Positions 42,555 through 52,820 of a DNA stretch of 64,000 nt are shown in pieces. The DNA is from Candidatus Hydrogenedentota bacterium. GTDB taxonomy: Bacteria; Hydrogenedentota; Hydrogenedentia; Hydrogenedentales; JAEUWI01. The notes below the pieces were generated by a model. It saw nothing but the letters and a program-made list of their open reading frames with translations, was not told where the DNA came from and did no database searches. The first letter of the stretch is position 1. Every line of letters begins with the position of its first letter. Position numbers and translations under genes: made by a program. Where the stretch lies: positions 1 through 64,000 of the forward strand of contig JAHBVV010000035.1 of NCBI GenBank assembly GCA_019637335.1, in the 5' to 3' direction.

Positions 42555-43538
42555 TCAGGCGTTCCGGGCATGGTGGAGGGTGTGGATCGTGACCTCGGGC
42601 GGACAGAAGAAGCGTACGGGGACCATGCTGCAACCGGCGCCGGCGGAGGTGTAGCCCTGGAGCTGGTGGTAGGTCCAGGGGCCGCTGTCCATGGCGCGGG
42701 GATGCTGGGCGTTGCGGAGCGGGGCGAAGCCGCCGGGCAGGCAGATCTGCCCGGCGTGGGTGTGGCCGCAGAGGACGTAGTCGATGCCGCAGGCGAGGGC
42801 TTTGCGGTAGGTTTCGGCGGTGTGGGAGAGGAGGATGGTGGTTGCTTCCTGGGGGATGCCTTCCAGGGCCCTTTCGAGGTTTTCCGTTTCGTAGTAGTGG
42901 GGGTCGTCGATTCCGGCGAGGTAAATCCGGTCGCCGCCGCGATCAATGGTTGCGTGCTCGTTGAGGAGCATGCGCAGGCCCATGGCCTCGAGTGGGGACG
43001 CCATGCGGAGGCTGTCGTGGTTGCCGAGAATGCCGTAGGCCGGCGCTTTCAGGACTTTTACCACGCGGGCGGTCTCTTCCATGGCGCGGTCGATCGGTCC
43101 GAAGGTCTCCGCGCGGTAGTCGCCGGTGATGACACAGAGATCGTATTCGAGCGTTTCGAGGAGACTGCAGAGCGCGGCGGTGATCCCGGGGTCGATATCG
43201 AGGTGGAGGTCGCTGAGGTGGAGGATGCGAAAGCCCTCGAAGGCCGGGGGGAGGCGGCGGAGGAGGATTTCGCGTTCGACGAGGCGATGGCGCCGCGCGT
43301 TCCAGTTGCCCCACCAGTAGGTGAGGCTGGCGCGCAGGATAAGCTGAAGGGTGATGCGCAGCACGGGGAAGTTTTCGGGGTGGAACCGTGTCCGGCCCCC
43401 CCCGAAAACTTCCGCGGCGTGGAAATGCTCGACGTTCATGCGTTGGCGGTAGTGGTGCGCGCCGAGGCGATCGCGCAGGCGCGGGAATTCCAGGGGAATG
43501 CTTTCACCACCGTCAGGGATGGTGGGCTGCTGATTCAT
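42555..43538 (-). CDS. Calcineurin-like metallophosphoesterase
   Basis: This is a 327-residue dinuclear metal phosphohydrolase. All motifs are present: [40 protein letters not shown] and [17 protein letters not shown]. This order matches the YkuE/UDP-diacylglucosamine-hydrolase-like group. The N-terminal 100 residues include a basic segment but no clear transmembrane helix. Its ATG overlaps the stop of the upstream isomerase gene by one base (TGATG), so the two are translationally coupled. Substrate unknown; phospholipid- or nucleotide-type phosphodiesters are usual for the group. Confidence 0.88.
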   Translation of the reverse strand: MNQQPTIPDGGESIPLEFPRLRDRLGAHHYRQRMNVEHFHAAEVFGGGRTRFHPENFPVLRITLQLILRASLTYWWGNWNARRHRLVEREILLRRLPPAFEGFRILHLSDLHLDIDPGITAALCSLLETLEYDLCVITGDYRAETFGPIDRAMEETARVVKVLKAPAYGILGNHDSLRMASPLEAMGLRMLLNEHATIDRGGDRIYLAGIDDPHYYETENLERALEGIPQEATTILLSHTAETYRKALACGIDYVLCGHTHAGQICLPGGFAPLRNAQHPRAMDSGPWTYHQLQGYTSAGAGCSMVPVRFFCPPEVTIHTLHHARNA

Positions 43539-44440
43539 CAGGCCGTGGCCGCCCCCTCGGCGAAAAGCGTCATGCGCCGGGACAATTCGCGCAGCCAGGC
43601 ATCGTCGCCCCGCCCGAATTCCTCGGTCACCCAGCCGGTATAGCCGATATCGGCCAGGGCCTGGCGGACAACGGGCCAATTCACGTCGCCCTCGTAGGGG
43701 AGGTTGCTCCACTCATAGGACTTGCGGGTGAAGTCCTTGACGTGGATGCGGCGGATGCGCTTTCCGAGGGTGCGGATCCAGTCCTCGGGATAGCCGAAGA
43801 TAACGACATTACCGATATCGAAGTAGGCGTGCACCCAGGGGGATTCAAACTGGTCGACATAGGTGGCGAATTCGAGGGGGCTGAGGAGGAACTTATTCCA
43901 GACGTTTTCGACCGCGATGACGACGCCGAGTTCCTCGGCGAGGGGGATCATGGGGCGGATGTTTTTCTGGGAGTTCTCCCAGGCCTGGGCGTAGCCGACT
44001 TCCTCGTTCACCACGGCGGGGACGAGCAGCACCGTGTCGCATCCCATGGCGTGCGCGGTCCGGAGGGCCTGGGCGATTTCGGCCTGGCCCTTTTTGATGA
44101 CCTCGGGGTCGGGGCTGGACATGGGCGCGCCCCAGCCGCCGTAGGTGATGGAATGTACGGGCACACCCGCTTCCCGCGCCTGATCACCGCGGATTTTGGC
44201 GGCGTCGAGGTCGTCCATGGGGTAGGCCTCGATGCCGTCGAAACCGGCGTCCTTCGCCAGGGCGAATTTTTCCGGATCGGTGGGGAGATCCGGAAGTTTG
44301 TTGTATTGGAGAGCCTTCTGGAGGGGCGGGAAGCTGGCTTCTGCCGCGGCGCGGCTTGCGGAAGCGGCCAGGGCGATGCCGGCGCCGGCCGCGGCGGTGT
44401 GCTGGAGGAAGCCGCGCCGGTTCATGGCGTAGGGGGACAT
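43538..44440 (-). CDS. Tat-exported sugar phosphate isomerase/epimerase
   Basis: This is a 300-residue xylose-isomerase-like TIM barrel with a twin-arginine signal [20 protein letters not shown]. Barrel and metal-site segments include [63 protein letters not shown] and [12 protein letters not shown]. Several ATG codons lie close together (44449, 44446, 44440 and 44425); 44440 is preferred because AAAGG sits about 8 bases upstream. Export of a sugar isomerase is typical of planctomycete-like bacteria. It is coupled to the metallophosphoesterase gene downstream. The physiological substrate is unknown. Confidence 0.88.
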   Translation of the reverse strand: MSPYAMNRRGFLQHTAAAGAGIALAASASRAAAEASFPPLQKALQYNKLPDLPTDPEKFALAKDAGFDGIEAYPMDDLDAAKIRGDQAREAGVPVHSITYGGWGAPMSSPDPEVIKKGQAEIAQALRTAHAMGCDTVLLVPAVVNEEVGYAQAWENSQKNIRPMIPLAEELGVVIAVENVWNKFLLSPLEFATYVDQFESPWVHAYFDIGNVVIFGYPEDWIRTLGKRIRRIHVKDFTRKSYEWSNLPYEGDVNWPVVRQALADIGYTGWVTEEFGRGDDAWLRELSRRMTLFAEGAATA

Positions 44441-44638
44441 AGTCATCATCCTTTTCTTGGAGAGTCGTGTGGAGCGGGCGCCCGGAATGACGCCCGGGGC
44501 CGCGCGCGCTGGCCCACAGTCTGCGATGATCGGGCTTTGGATTGCAAGGTTTCGCGCGGGCGCGGGCGGATGCACTACAATAGCGGGCGGTTGCCGCGCC
44601 TGGTGGTGAGAGCGCGGCCAAGCACGCTGGAGCCCGCC

Positions 44639-45919
44639 ATGGAATACACCGCACCCGGGGAAACTTCGATTAATCAGGCCTATACGATTGCCCGCGAGCG
44701 CTATGCGGCGCTGGGCGTGGACACGGACGCCGCGCTGGAACGGCTGGCCGGGATACCGATTTCGCTGCACTGCTGGCAGGGCGACGACGTGGGCGGCTTC
44801 GAGCGGGTGGAGGCGGCGAGCGGCGGGGGGATTCAGGCGACGGGCAATTACCCCGGGAAGGCGCGTACGGCGGAGGAGCTCCGGCGGGACGTGGAGCAGG
44901 TATTGCGGCTGCTGCCGGGGAAACACCGGTTCAACCTGCACGCGATGTATGCGGAGACGGGCGGACGGGCGGTGGCGCGGAACGCGATCGGGCCGGAGCA
45001 TTTTGCGGGCTGGATCGCCTGGGCGAAGGAACTCGGGCTGGGGATGGACTTCAACCCGTCCTGTTTCGCGCACCCGATGGCGGACACGGGCTTCACGCTT
45101 TCGAGCGCGGATCCGGGCATTCGCGATTTCTGGATCGAGCATTGCATCGCCTGCCGCACGATCGGCGCGGCGATCGGGGCGTCGCTCGGCAGCGCGTGCG
45201 TGACGAATGTGTGGATCCCGGACGGGTTCAAGGACATTCCCGTGGATCGGAACGCGCCCCGCGAGCGATTGCGCGCGGCGCTCGACCGCGTGTTTGCCGA
45301 GAAGCTGAATTCCGCGCACCATTTGGACGCGGTGGAGGCGAAGCTCTTCGGGATCGGGTCCGAAAGCTACGTGGTGGGGTCGCACGAGTTTTACCTGGGC
45401 TACGCGATCACCCGGGGGACGTTGCTCTGCCTGGACGCGGGGCATTTTCACCCGACGGAGACGATCGCGGACAAGCTGACGTCGGTGCTGGGGTACCTGG
45501 ACGAGGTGCTGCTGCACGTGAGCCGCGGGGTGCGGTGGGACAGCGATCACGTGGTGCTGTTCAACGACGACACGCGGGCGATTGCGGAAGAGATCATCCG
45601 GCACGGTTTCGAGAAGCGCGTGCACATCGGGCTGGATTTCTTCGACGCGAGCATCAACCGGATCGCGGCGTGGACGATCGGCACGCGATCGACGATCAAG
45701 TCGCTGCTGGCGGCGCTGCTGGAGCCCACGCCGGCGCTTCGCGGGCTGGAGGACGCGGGGGACTACAGCGCGCGCCTGGCGATGCTCGAAGAGATCAAGA
45801 CGCTGCCCTTCGGCGCGGTGTGGGACTACTACTGCTTGTCGAAGGACGCGCCGGTTGGGGCGTCGTGGATGGCGGAGGTGAAGCGTTACGAGCGCGAGGT
45901 GCTTTCCGCGCGATCGTAG
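44639..45919 (+). CDS. rhaA: L-rhamnose isomerase
   Basis: This 426-residue enzyme converts L-rhamnose to L-rhamnulose, the first step of rhamnose use. Family marks are [20 protein letters not shown] (near residue 42), [28 protein letters not shown] with metal-binding Asp and His (near 265), and [20 protein letters not shown]. The length matches E. coli RhaA (419). ATG 44639 has GGAG 8 bases upstream; the long open frame back to 43388 is the shadow of the opposite-strand gene. It is convergent with galactokinase 9 bases downstream. No rhaB or rhaD is present nearby. Confidence 0.95.
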   Translation: MEYTAPGETSINQAYTIARERYAALGVDTDAALERLAGIPISLHCWQGDDVGGFERVEAASGGGIQATGNYPGKARTAEELRRDVEQVLRLLPGKHRFNLHAMYAETGGRAVARNAIGPEHFAGWIAWAKELGLGMDFNPSCFAHPMADTGFTLSSADPGIRDFWIEHCIACRTIGAAIGASLGSACVTNVWIPDGFKDIPVDRNAPRERLRAALDRVFAEKLNSAHHLDAVEAKLFGIGSESYVVGSHEFYLGYAITRGTLLCLDAGHFHPTETIADKLTSVLGYLDEVLLHVSRGVRWDSDHVVLFNDDTRAIAEEIIRHGFEKRVHIGLDFFDASINRIAAWTIGTRSTIKSLLAALLEPTPALRGLEDAGDYSARLAMLEEIKTLPFGAVWDYYCLSKDAPVGASWMAEVKRYEREVLSARS

Positions 45920-45928
45920 CGTTCACGG

Positions 45929-47056
45929 TTATCCGGACCCCTGCGCGGGCGGGCTGGCGAAGCTGGAAGGCGCGCGGCCGAAGGCGTGCTGGAAATCGGC
46001 TTCGAGCCGGGCGCGGACGGTGTCCAGCTGCGCCCGCCGCACGAGGGTTACGGTGGACCCGCCGAAGCCGCCGCCGGTCATGCGCGCGCCGATGACGCCG
46101 CCGTCCATGCCGATGCGCCGGGCGGAATCCACGAGGCAATCGAGTTCGGGGCAGCTGACGGCGTAGTCGTTCGCGAGGGAATCGTGGCTGGCGTACATGG
46201 CCTCGCCGAGTGCGGGCCAGTCGCCGGATTCGAGGGCGGTTGCGGCGGCGCGTGTGCGGGCGATTTCCGAGATGACGTGGCGCGCGCGTGGGTAGTGGAT
46301 GGCGCCGAGGCGATCGCGCGCGGCTTCCAGGATTTCGGTTGTAACACCCCGCCAGGAGGTTGCGCCCAGTGCTTTCAGCGCTTCCGCGCATTGTGCGCGC
46401 CGGGCGGCGTATTCGCCATCGGCGAGGGCGTGGGACACGCCGGTGTTGGTCACGAGCACGACGACATCCGGGTGGGCGAGGGGGATGTGGCGTGTCTCGT
46501 GGCTAACGCAGTCGATGAGGAGGAAGCATCCCGCGCGGCAGAGGACGGAGGCCATCTGATCCATGAGGCCGCAGGGCACGCCGGCGTAGCGGTGCTCCAC
46601 TTCGCGGCACAGGAGTGCCTTGTCGAGGGGCGGCAGGCGGCAGCCGGTGATCGTCTCGAGGAGGGTCATCGCGGCGACTTCGAGGGCCGCGCTGCTGCTG
46701 AGCCCGGCGCCGGCGGGGAGGGTGGAGTCAATGCGGGCCTCGAAGCCTGGAAGGGCCGCGCCGGTTTCACGGCGGAAGACTTCGATCGCGCCGAAGAGGT
46801 AGCGGCCCCAGTGCGGCAGGCTTTCGCGGGTGGAGAGGCCGGGTTCGATGCGCACGGTTTCGTTCGGCTGACTGGCGCTTGTGAAGACGCAGGCCCCGTC
46901 CGCGCGCGGCTCGGCGCGCATGGTGATGGCGCGATCCAGGGCCATCGGCAGCACCCAGCCGTCGTTGTAGTCGATGTGCTCGCCGATCAGGTTGACGCGG
47001 CCGGGCGCGCGCGCGGCCCAGGTTGCGTCGGTATGCGTCTCGGGGTCGGGATTCAC
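45929..47056 (-). CDS. galK: Galactokinase
   Basis: This is a 375-residue GHMP kinase that phosphorylates alpha-D-galactose at C1 in the Leloir pathway. The signature APGRVNLIGEHIDYNDGWVL is near residue 16, the ATP loop LPAGAGLSSSAALEVA near residue 120, and the C-terminal motif ARMTGGGFGGSTVTLV near residue 325. I place the start at GTG 47056, which gives the normal GalK length; an ATG exists at 47194, but the extra residues are not family-like. It converges with rhaA, so the two sugar genes abut tail to tail. It is divergent from the DUF4838 gene and could share a control region with it. Confidence 0.92.
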   Translation of the reverse strand: MNPDPETHTDATWAARAPGRVNLIGEHIDYNDGWVLPMALDRAITMRAEPRADGACVFTSASQPNETVRIEPGLSTRESLPHWGRYLFGAIEVFRRETGAALPGFEARIDSTLPAGAGLSSSAALEVAAMTLLETITGCRLPPLDKALLCREVEHRYAGVPCGLMDQMASVLCRAGCFLLIDCVSHETRHIPLAHPDVVVLVTNTGVSHALADGEYAARRAQCAEALKALGATSWRGVTTEILEAARDRLGAIHYPRARHVISEIARTRAAATALESGDWPALGEAMYASHDSLANDYAVSCPELDCLVDSARRIGMDGGVIGARMTGGGFGGSTVTLVRRAQLDTVRARLEADFQHAFGRAPSSFASPPAQGSG

Positions 47057-47226
47057 GGGGCGGTTCCATCCGGCGGGATTGCCGGGCCCCTGTAGTGCCA
47101 CGCGGGTTGTGCGGATGTCAACAGGCGCGGCGCGCTTGTGCCTGTCGCTCGGAATGTGCGCGCGCGAGCCCGCGTAGGGCAGAATAGGGGCCATGCAACC
47201 GCGCTGTGTTGCGAAAGGAAGTCACC

Positions 47227-49527
47227 ATGCGATTCAACGTACCCCGATTGTTCCCGTGCGCCCTGCTGGCCGCGCTGTTCCTGCTGCTTTCCCCCGCTGC
47301 TCTGGCCGGGCCCGCCATTGTGGTGGGCGCGGATGCCTCTCCGTCGACCCGCTACGCGGCGGAGGAGCTCCAGCGCTTTTTGGGGCAGATGTCCGGCGAA
47401 ACACTGCCGCTGCTTACCGACGCCGAGCCGCTGCCCGAGGCGGCATTTATCGTGGGCGTCAACGCGCATACCCAGGCGATTTTGAAGCGGGAAGGCGCGG
47501 GGGCGGAGCTGGCGCGCGCAATGGCGGGGCTGGGGGTCGAAGGGTATGTCTTGCAGACGGTGGGCCCGCACCTGGTCATCGCGGGCAGCGACGTGCGGGG
47601 CGCACTCTACGGGGTCTACGACCTGCTGGAGGAGCATTATGGGTGCCGCTGGTTCACGCCGACGGTTTCGCACATCCCGTCGATTGACGGGGTGACGATC
47701 CCGACGCTCAGCAAGCGGGTGGTTCCGATCCTTGAGTCGCGCGAGCCCTTCACCGCCGACTGCCAGGACGGCGACTGGGCTGCGCGCAACCGTATGAACA
47801 GCAGCGCGGCCCGGCTGGAGGAGAAGCACGGGGGCAAGGTGCGCTTCGGCAACGGGCTCTTTGTGCACACCTTCGATGTGCTTATGCCGCCGGATGAATT
47901 CTTCGACGAACACCCCGAGTACTATTCGCTGGTGGGCGGCGAACGTCTCAAGGACCGGACCCAACTCTGCTGCACGAACGAGGACGTGATCCGGATCTGC
48001 ACGGAGCGGATGCTGGAACGCATTGCCGCCGACCCGGACGCCTTTGTCTACTCGCTGTCGCAGAACGATTGGCTCAACTGGTGCGAGTGCGCGGAGTGCA
48101 CAGCGGTTGCCGAGCGGGAGGGCTCCCAGATGGGGCCGGTGCTTCACCTGGTGAACCGGGTGGCCGATGCGGTGGCGGAGCGGTTCCCGGACAAGGCCAT
48201 TGAGACCCTGGCGTACCAGTACACGCGCAAGCCCCCGGTCCATATGCGGCCGCGCCCCAATGTGATCATCCGCCTGTGCAGCATCGAGTGCGACTTCATG
48301 CAACCGCTCGCCACGAGCGACTTTCCGGATAACGGCGCGTTCGTGCGCGATTTGGAGGGGTGGTCCCAGGTGTCGGAGCGGCTGTGGATCTGGGACTATG
48401 TCACGAGTTTTCGCAGCTATTTGTGCCCGTATCCGAATTTGCGGGTGCGGGACGACAACATCCAGCTGTTCATCGCGAACAACGTGAAGGGGATCTTCGA
48501 GCAGGACGTCTACAACACCCTCGGCGGCGAGTTCTCCGCCCTGAGCGGTTATCTCAACGCCAAGCTGCTGTGGGACCCGCAGTACGGCGAGGACCGGGCC
48601 ATCAACGAATTCCTGGAAGGCGTCTACGGCGCGGCGGCGGGGCCGATTCGCGCCTATATCGACCTGTTGCACGACCATGTGGCGGAGAATAACATCCATG
48701 CGGACATCTGGGTTGACGCGCGCACCGCGCCCTTCCTCAACGACGAGATCCTGGCGCAGTCCAGCGCCTTGTGGGACGAGGCCGAGCTGAAGGTGCGGGA
48801 CACGCCGGAAGTTCTTGCGCGCGTTCAGGAGGCGCGGCTTCCGGTGGAGTACGCCATCCTCGATCGGGCCAACGCGTCGGGGATGGCCGGGGTGCGGGTG
48901 GACCACGACAATTTTACCGCGTCGGTGGACCCGGCGTTCAGCGAGCGCGTGCGCCATTTCTTCGCGGTGGCGGAGCGGGCCGGGGTGACCCGTATGGACG
49001 AGAACCAGACGACGCTGGCCGATTTCCAGAAGACCTTCGACAAGACGCTGCAAGGCGATACGCTACAGTTTGAACCCAATCCCGCCGTCGCGATTGAATC
49101 GGCGGCGCCCGGCATTCGCTATGGATACTACGAGGGTTCCTGGGATGTATTGCCCGATTTCGCGGCGCTGACGCCCGCGGCGGAAGGCGTCGCGCCCGTT
49201 ATTTCCATGGACATGCGCCAGCGGGACGAGGAGTATGCGCTCCGCTTCAGTGGGCTGGTCGAGGCGCCGCGGGACGGCATGTATACCTTCTACACGGAGT
49301 CCAACGACGGCAGCCGGCTGTATATCGACGGGGTCGAGGTGGTGGACAACGATGGCCTGCACCGCGCCGAAACCCGGGCGGGCACGGTGGCGCTGAAGCA
49401 GGGCTTGCATCGCATTGAAGTGGGCTACTTCCAGGCCGGCATGCGCTACGCGTTTGACGTGTACTGGTCGGGGCCGGGATTCGAGCGGGAGCGGATCCCC
49501 GCCGCGCGGCTGTTTCACGAGGAGTAG
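47227..49527 (+). CDS. Secreted DUF4838 protein with C-terminal PA14 domain
   Basis: This is a 766-residue exported protein with signal peptide FPCALLAALFLLLSPAALAG. The N-terminal part (about 28-130) is the alpha-glucuronidase-like domain that often precedes DUF4838 (STRYAAEELQRFLGQMSG, GALYGVYDLLEEHYGCRWFT). The DUF4838 catalytic-like region (about 170-500) has SLSQNDWLNWCECAECTAVA and IRLCSIECDFMQPL. A PA14 carbohydrate-binding domain (about 620-760) has SGLVEAPRDGMYTFYTESND and SRLYIDGVEVVDNDG. ATG 47227 has AAAGGAAG 7 bases upstream. The family occurs in polysaccharide-degrading bacteria; the exact bond cleaved is unknown. Confidence 0.9.
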   Translation: MRFNVPRLFPCALLAALFLLLSPAALAGPAIVVGADASPSTRYAAEELQRFLGQMSGETLPLLTDAEPLPEAAFIVGVNAHTQAILKREGAGAELARAMAGLGVEGYVLQTVGPHLVIAGSDVRGALYGVYDLLEEHYGCRWFTPTVSHIPSIDGVTIPTLSKRVVPILESREPFTADCQDGDWAARNRMNSSAARLEEKHGGKVRFGNGLFVHTFDVLMPPDEFFDEHPEYYSLVGGERLKDRTQLCCTNEDVIRICTERMLERIAADPDAFVYSLSQNDWLNWCECAECTAVAEREGSQMGPVLHLVNRVADAVAERFPDKAIETLAYQYTRKPPVHMRPRPNVIIRLCSIECDFMQPLATSDFPDNGAFVRDLEGWSQVSERLWIWDYVTSFRSYLCPYPNLRVRDDNIQLFIANNVKGIFEQDVYNTLGGEFSALSGYLNAKLLWDPQYGEDRAINEFLEGVYGAAAGPIRAYIDLLHDHVAENNIHADIWVDARTAPFLNDEILAQSSALWDEAELKVRDTPEVLARVQEARLPVEYAILDRANASGMAGVRVDHDNFTASVDPAFSERVRHFFAVAERAGVTRMDENQTTLADFQKTFDKTLQGDTLQFEPNPAVAIESAAPGIRYGYYEGSWDVLPDFAALTPAAEGVAPVISMDMRQRDEEYALRFSGLVEAPRDGMYTFYTESNDGSRLYIDGVEVVDNDGLHRAETRAGTVALKQGLHRIEVGYFQAGMRYAFDVYWSGPGFERERIPAARLFHEE

Positions 49528-49580
49528 GCCCGGCTGGCGAGAATGGGCGCGCGCCCGGTGAGAAGCGCCGGCGCGTGGCC

Positions 49581-51494
49581 CTACCGCGCCAGGGCCGCGG
49601 CGCTACCGAGTTCTTTCAGCAGGTAGAACGGGGTCTCGTTGCCGCCCTGCTGGCGCGCGAAGAAATTGAAGACCATGATGCCGTCGGCGCCGTCGAGGTA
49701 GCTCTGCCGGGCGTAGTCGCGGTAGGGCTGATCTTCCCGTTCGTACTCGATGGAGGCGTAGATGGGCATTTCGGGCGGCAAGAGGTCACGGTAGGCGCGG
49801 ATGGGGAGGGGGTAGTCGTTGCGCAGGTAGTGGCTGACAATGACGAAGTCGACGAGGCCCTCGCGGGCCCACGTGACCGGGTCGAGGCCGATGGCAAGAT
49901 TCTGTTCGGGCCGGGCCATGATGCGCGCGGACAGGAGCAACGGGCGTCCCCGTTTTTCGCCGGCGGCTTTGATCAGGGCGGCGACTTCGCGCATCCACTG
50001 GGTCATTTTTTCGACGTGCTGCTGTTCTTCGCCCTGCGGGAAGTAGAGGGGGAAGCGCTGGAAGTCGAGTTCGATTCCGTCGGCGTCGTAGTCTTCCGCC
50101 AGTTCCTTGAGCTCGGCGAGTTTCTGGGCGCGGACTTCGGGGATGGCGAAGTTCAGGCCGGAGGGGAGCCACGTGCCGACGATGGGGTTGACGCGCGGTC
50201 CGAGGATCTCTTCGTAGATGGGCAGGAGGGGGTCGCCCACCTTGCCATTGCGCCACTCGGGATGTTCTTTCCAGAACGTGGAGAGAATCATGCTGTCTTC
50301 ATCCTCTGTGGAGTGGACATCGTTGAGGCGGTAGGAGATGAAGGTTTCCATGCCCTTTTCCTTCGCGCGATCGAGGACGAGCTTCAGGGGGTCGTGGCCG
50401 GCGTCCATGAGGGCGCGAAGGTTCTGCACGCCCAGTTCGGAAGTAACCAATTTGTTCTCGGTTTCCGGCGCGATCTTCCTGGCGATGGCCTCGCTGATCT
50501 CCTCGCCGACCATCTGGGAGACCTTGGTCGGGTAGTTGAGGACCATGCCGAAATTGGGCGAGTAGGAATACGTGGTGGCCCCGTTTTCCGCGACTTGGTC
50601 GATATATTTGTAGACGTCCTCGGCGGACATGGGGTAGGGATCATAGATGATGAGGTTGTTGCCGTCGCTGTTGTAGATGAGCCGTTGTTGGCGGATGGGG
50701 TGGATCGGCGCGATGGGCTCCAGGGCGATGCGGCGGAACCAGACTTCGCCGCCTTCGATCTGGATCTGGATTTGTCCCGCGCGGGGGCGCACGTCGTAGA
50801 CCTTGTTTACGATTACGCCGTTCAGCACGAGCGTGAGCGTGTCGCCATCGGCAATGACCTCGAACTGGTTCCACTCGCCCCGGGGGCGTTCGAGGTCGCG
50901 CGCGCCCCGGTAGCCCGCTTCATCCTTCCAGTCTGGATCGCGGCCCCACCAGTTGATGCGGCCAAAGGTGACCACCTGCATGCGGCCATCGGGCTGAAAA
51001 AGCCAGTTCCCGCCCTGTTTTTCCTCGGCGACGGGGACGGTGGCGCGGTAGCTGTCGGAGCCATCGCCCAGGACGAGAATGTCGCCCGTGCCGCCTTCAA
51101 TCATCTGGGCGGCGTGGGCGTATTTCCACAGGCCTCGGAAGCCGCCGTCCTCGCCGCGGGCGTGTATCTGAAAGCCGCAGTCCAGGGCCTTGCCCTCGCG
51201 ATCGCCGTAGCCCGTTTCGCCCCATTTGAACTCGGCGATGAGGCGGTAATTGGCGTAGGCCTTCTCCGTGCTCAGGCAGCCGCGCTCGTCACCCGCGATG
51301 TGGAGCAGGCCATCTTCCACGCGCACGACATTGCCCGGGTTCTCGCCCACGTCATGGCCCTTGAGCGCGGGGTACCAGTTGGTGAGATCGCGGCCGTTGA
51401 AGAGTTCGAGCGTCTCGGTGGGGACGATGGGCTCGATGGCGGTTGCGGCGGCGGAGGCGAGCGACAAACAGAGGGCCAACAGGCGAATCGGCAT
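49581..51494 (-). CDS. Secreted DUF1080 (3-keto-disaccharide hydrolase-like) fused to a glycosidase-like TIM barrel
   Basis: This is a 637-residue exported protein with signal peptide about 1-18. Residues about 25-235 are a DUF1080/LamG-like domain (LELFNGRDLTNWYPALKGHD, LDCGFQIHARGEDG, EWNQFEVIADGDTLTLVLNG). Residues about 245-620 resemble GHL-type glycosidase barrels: LIIYDPYPMSAEDVYKYIDQ, DADGIELDFQRFPLYFPQGE with two acidic candidates, and RPLLLSARIMARPEQNLAIG. DUF1080 enzymes act on 3-keto-glycosides made by Gfo/Idh-type oxidoreductases. ATG 51494 has AAGGAAG 8 bases upstream. The upstream side of the gene abuts the first 169-bp repeat array, so its promoter must lie within or before that array. 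Confidence 0.88.
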   Translation of the reverse strand: MPIRLLALCLSLASAAATAIEPIVPTETLELFNGRDLTNWYPALKGHDVGENPGNVVRVEDGLLHIAGDERGCLSTEKAYANYRLIAEFKWGETGYGDREGKALDCGFQIHARGEDGGFRGLWKYAHAAQMIEGGTGDILVLGDGSDSYRATVPVAEEKQGGNWLFQPDGRMQVVTFGRINWWGRDPDWKDEAGYRGARDLERPRGEWNQFEVIADGDTLTLVLNGVIVNKVYDVRPRAGQIQIQIEGGEVWFRRIALEPIAPIHPIRQQRLIYNSDGNNLIIYDPYPMSAEDVYKYIDQVAENGATTYSYSPNFGMVLNYPTKVSQMVGEEISEAIARKIAPETENKLVTSELGVQNLRALMDAGHDPLKLVLDRAKEKGMETFISYRLNDVHSTEDEDSMILSTFWKEHPEWRNGKVGDPLLPIYEEILGPRVNPIVGTWLPSGLNFAIPEVRAQKLAELKELAEDYDADGIELDFQRFPLYFPQGEEQQHVEKMTQWMREVAALIKAAGEKRGRPLLLSARIMARPEQNLAIGLDPVTWAREGLVDFVIVSHYLRNDYPLPIRAYRDLLPPEMPIYASIEYEREDQPYRDYARQSYLDGADGIMVFNFFARQQGGNETPFYLLKELGSAAALAR

Positions 51495-51555
51495 GGTGTT
51501 TCTTCCTTCGGTTGCTGTGTCTTTTCCAGCATGACGCATGGCGTGCGGGGTTCGC

Positions 51556-52760
51556 AAGGGGGCGGGTACCCCTTGGGGACTGCCTCTGGCTGGCACGCGG
51601 GCTATCGTATTGTCCAATGGCGCCAATCCAGCCGGTGGCTGTACCCGCAGAGCCCGGGTCAGCGACGGGACAGCCGCGCCGGTTGTTGGTGTTGTGGGTT
51701 GGTTGGGCTCGCTATGGGTCGCGCGCGGGCTGTTGGTATCGGAGGTGATGGGGTGCCGCAGTCCCTGGGGGGCGCCTGGGGTGGTTTTTGTCGCGGGCTC
51801 CAGTTCCCTTGGGGACTGCCTCTGGATGGCAAGTGGGCCAACGCAATGTCCAATGGCGCCAGTCCAGCCGGTGGCTGTACCCCCAAAAACCCCAGGGCGG
51901 ATGGGGCTTTACGGTGCGGGGGTACGGTGCTATTATGGAGGCCGGGAGAGGTGAGCGAGGAGGATGATGCGGATGGGCGGGTACAGGCCCCCGCGAATTG
52001 GGGGTGGTGTTGGGCGCATTCGCGGCGTGGGTGGCTTTTGTCGCGGGCTCCAGTCCCCTTGGGGACTGCCTCTGGCTGGCACGTGGGCCAACGAAATGTC
52101 CAATGGCGCCAATCCAGCCAGTGGCTGTACCCGCAGAGTCTTTCGGCGGGTACAGTCCCCCGCGATTTGGGGGTGGTGTTGGGCGCTTTCGCGGCTTGGG
52201 TGGTTTTTGTCGCGGGCTCCAGTCCCCCTGGGGACTGCCTCTGGCTGGCACGTGGGCTATCGTATTGTCCAATGGCGCCAATCCAGCCGGTGGCTGTACC
52301 CCCAAAAACCCCAGGGCGGATGGGGCTTTACGGCGCGGGGGAACGGTGCTATTATGGACGCCGGGAGAGGTGAGCGAGGAGGATGATGCGGATGGGCGGG
52401 TACAGGCCCCCGCGAATTGGGGGTGGTATTGGGCGCTTTCGCGGCGTGGGTGGTTTTTGTCGCGGACTCCAGTCCCCTTGGGGACTGCCTCTGGCTGGCA
52501 CGTGGGCCAACGTATTGTCCAATGGCGCCAATCCAGCCAGTGGCTGTACCCCCAGAGCTTTTCGGCGGGTACAGTCCCCCGCGATTTGGGGGTGGTGTTG
52601 GGCGCTTTCGCGGCTTGGGTGGTTTTTGTCGCGGGCTCCAGTCCCCTTGGGTCAGCGACGGGACAGCCGCGCCGGTTGTTGGTGTTGTGGGTTGGTTGGG
52701 CTCGCTATGGGTCGCGCGCGGGCTGTTGGTACGTGGGGTGATGGGGCGCCGCAGTCCCTG
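51556..52760. repeat. Repeat array 1: 169-bp hairpin-rich unit and a 250-bp variant
   Basis: The core GGGGACTGCCTCTGGCTGGC recurs near 51573, 51809, 52059, 52228 and 52478, with spacings of 236, 250, 169 and 250, then a truncated copy near 52647 joins a second module (CAGCCGCGCCGGTTGTTGG) that also occurs near 51665. The 250 units are the 169 unit plus an 81-base insertion. Each unit holds CTGTACCCGC facing GCGGGTACAG (52125-52134 with 52146-52155 as the perfect example), a CCCCC/GGGGG hairpin and GTCCCCTTGGGGAC. Frames are open by composition only. No gene is supported. Confidence 0.9.
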
Positions 52761-52820
52761 GATTTGGGCGCTGTCGCGGCCATGATGATTCAGTCGCAAG
52801 CGGGATGAAAGGGTGGAACA

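Noticed and set aside
43388-44638. Extended upstream reading of the rhamnose isomerase gene (843 codons)
   Set aside because: The extension is antisense to the Tat-exported isomerase; the true start with GGAG is ATG 44639.
45986-47095. Plus-strand frame of 369 codons over the galactokinase
   Set aside because: It is the antisense shadow of a kinase with all GHMP motifs.
49575-52373. Plus-strand open frame of 932 codons opposite the DUF1080 fusion gene
   Set aside because: It lies antisense to a gene with signal peptide and domains, and its 3' end is repeat array 1.
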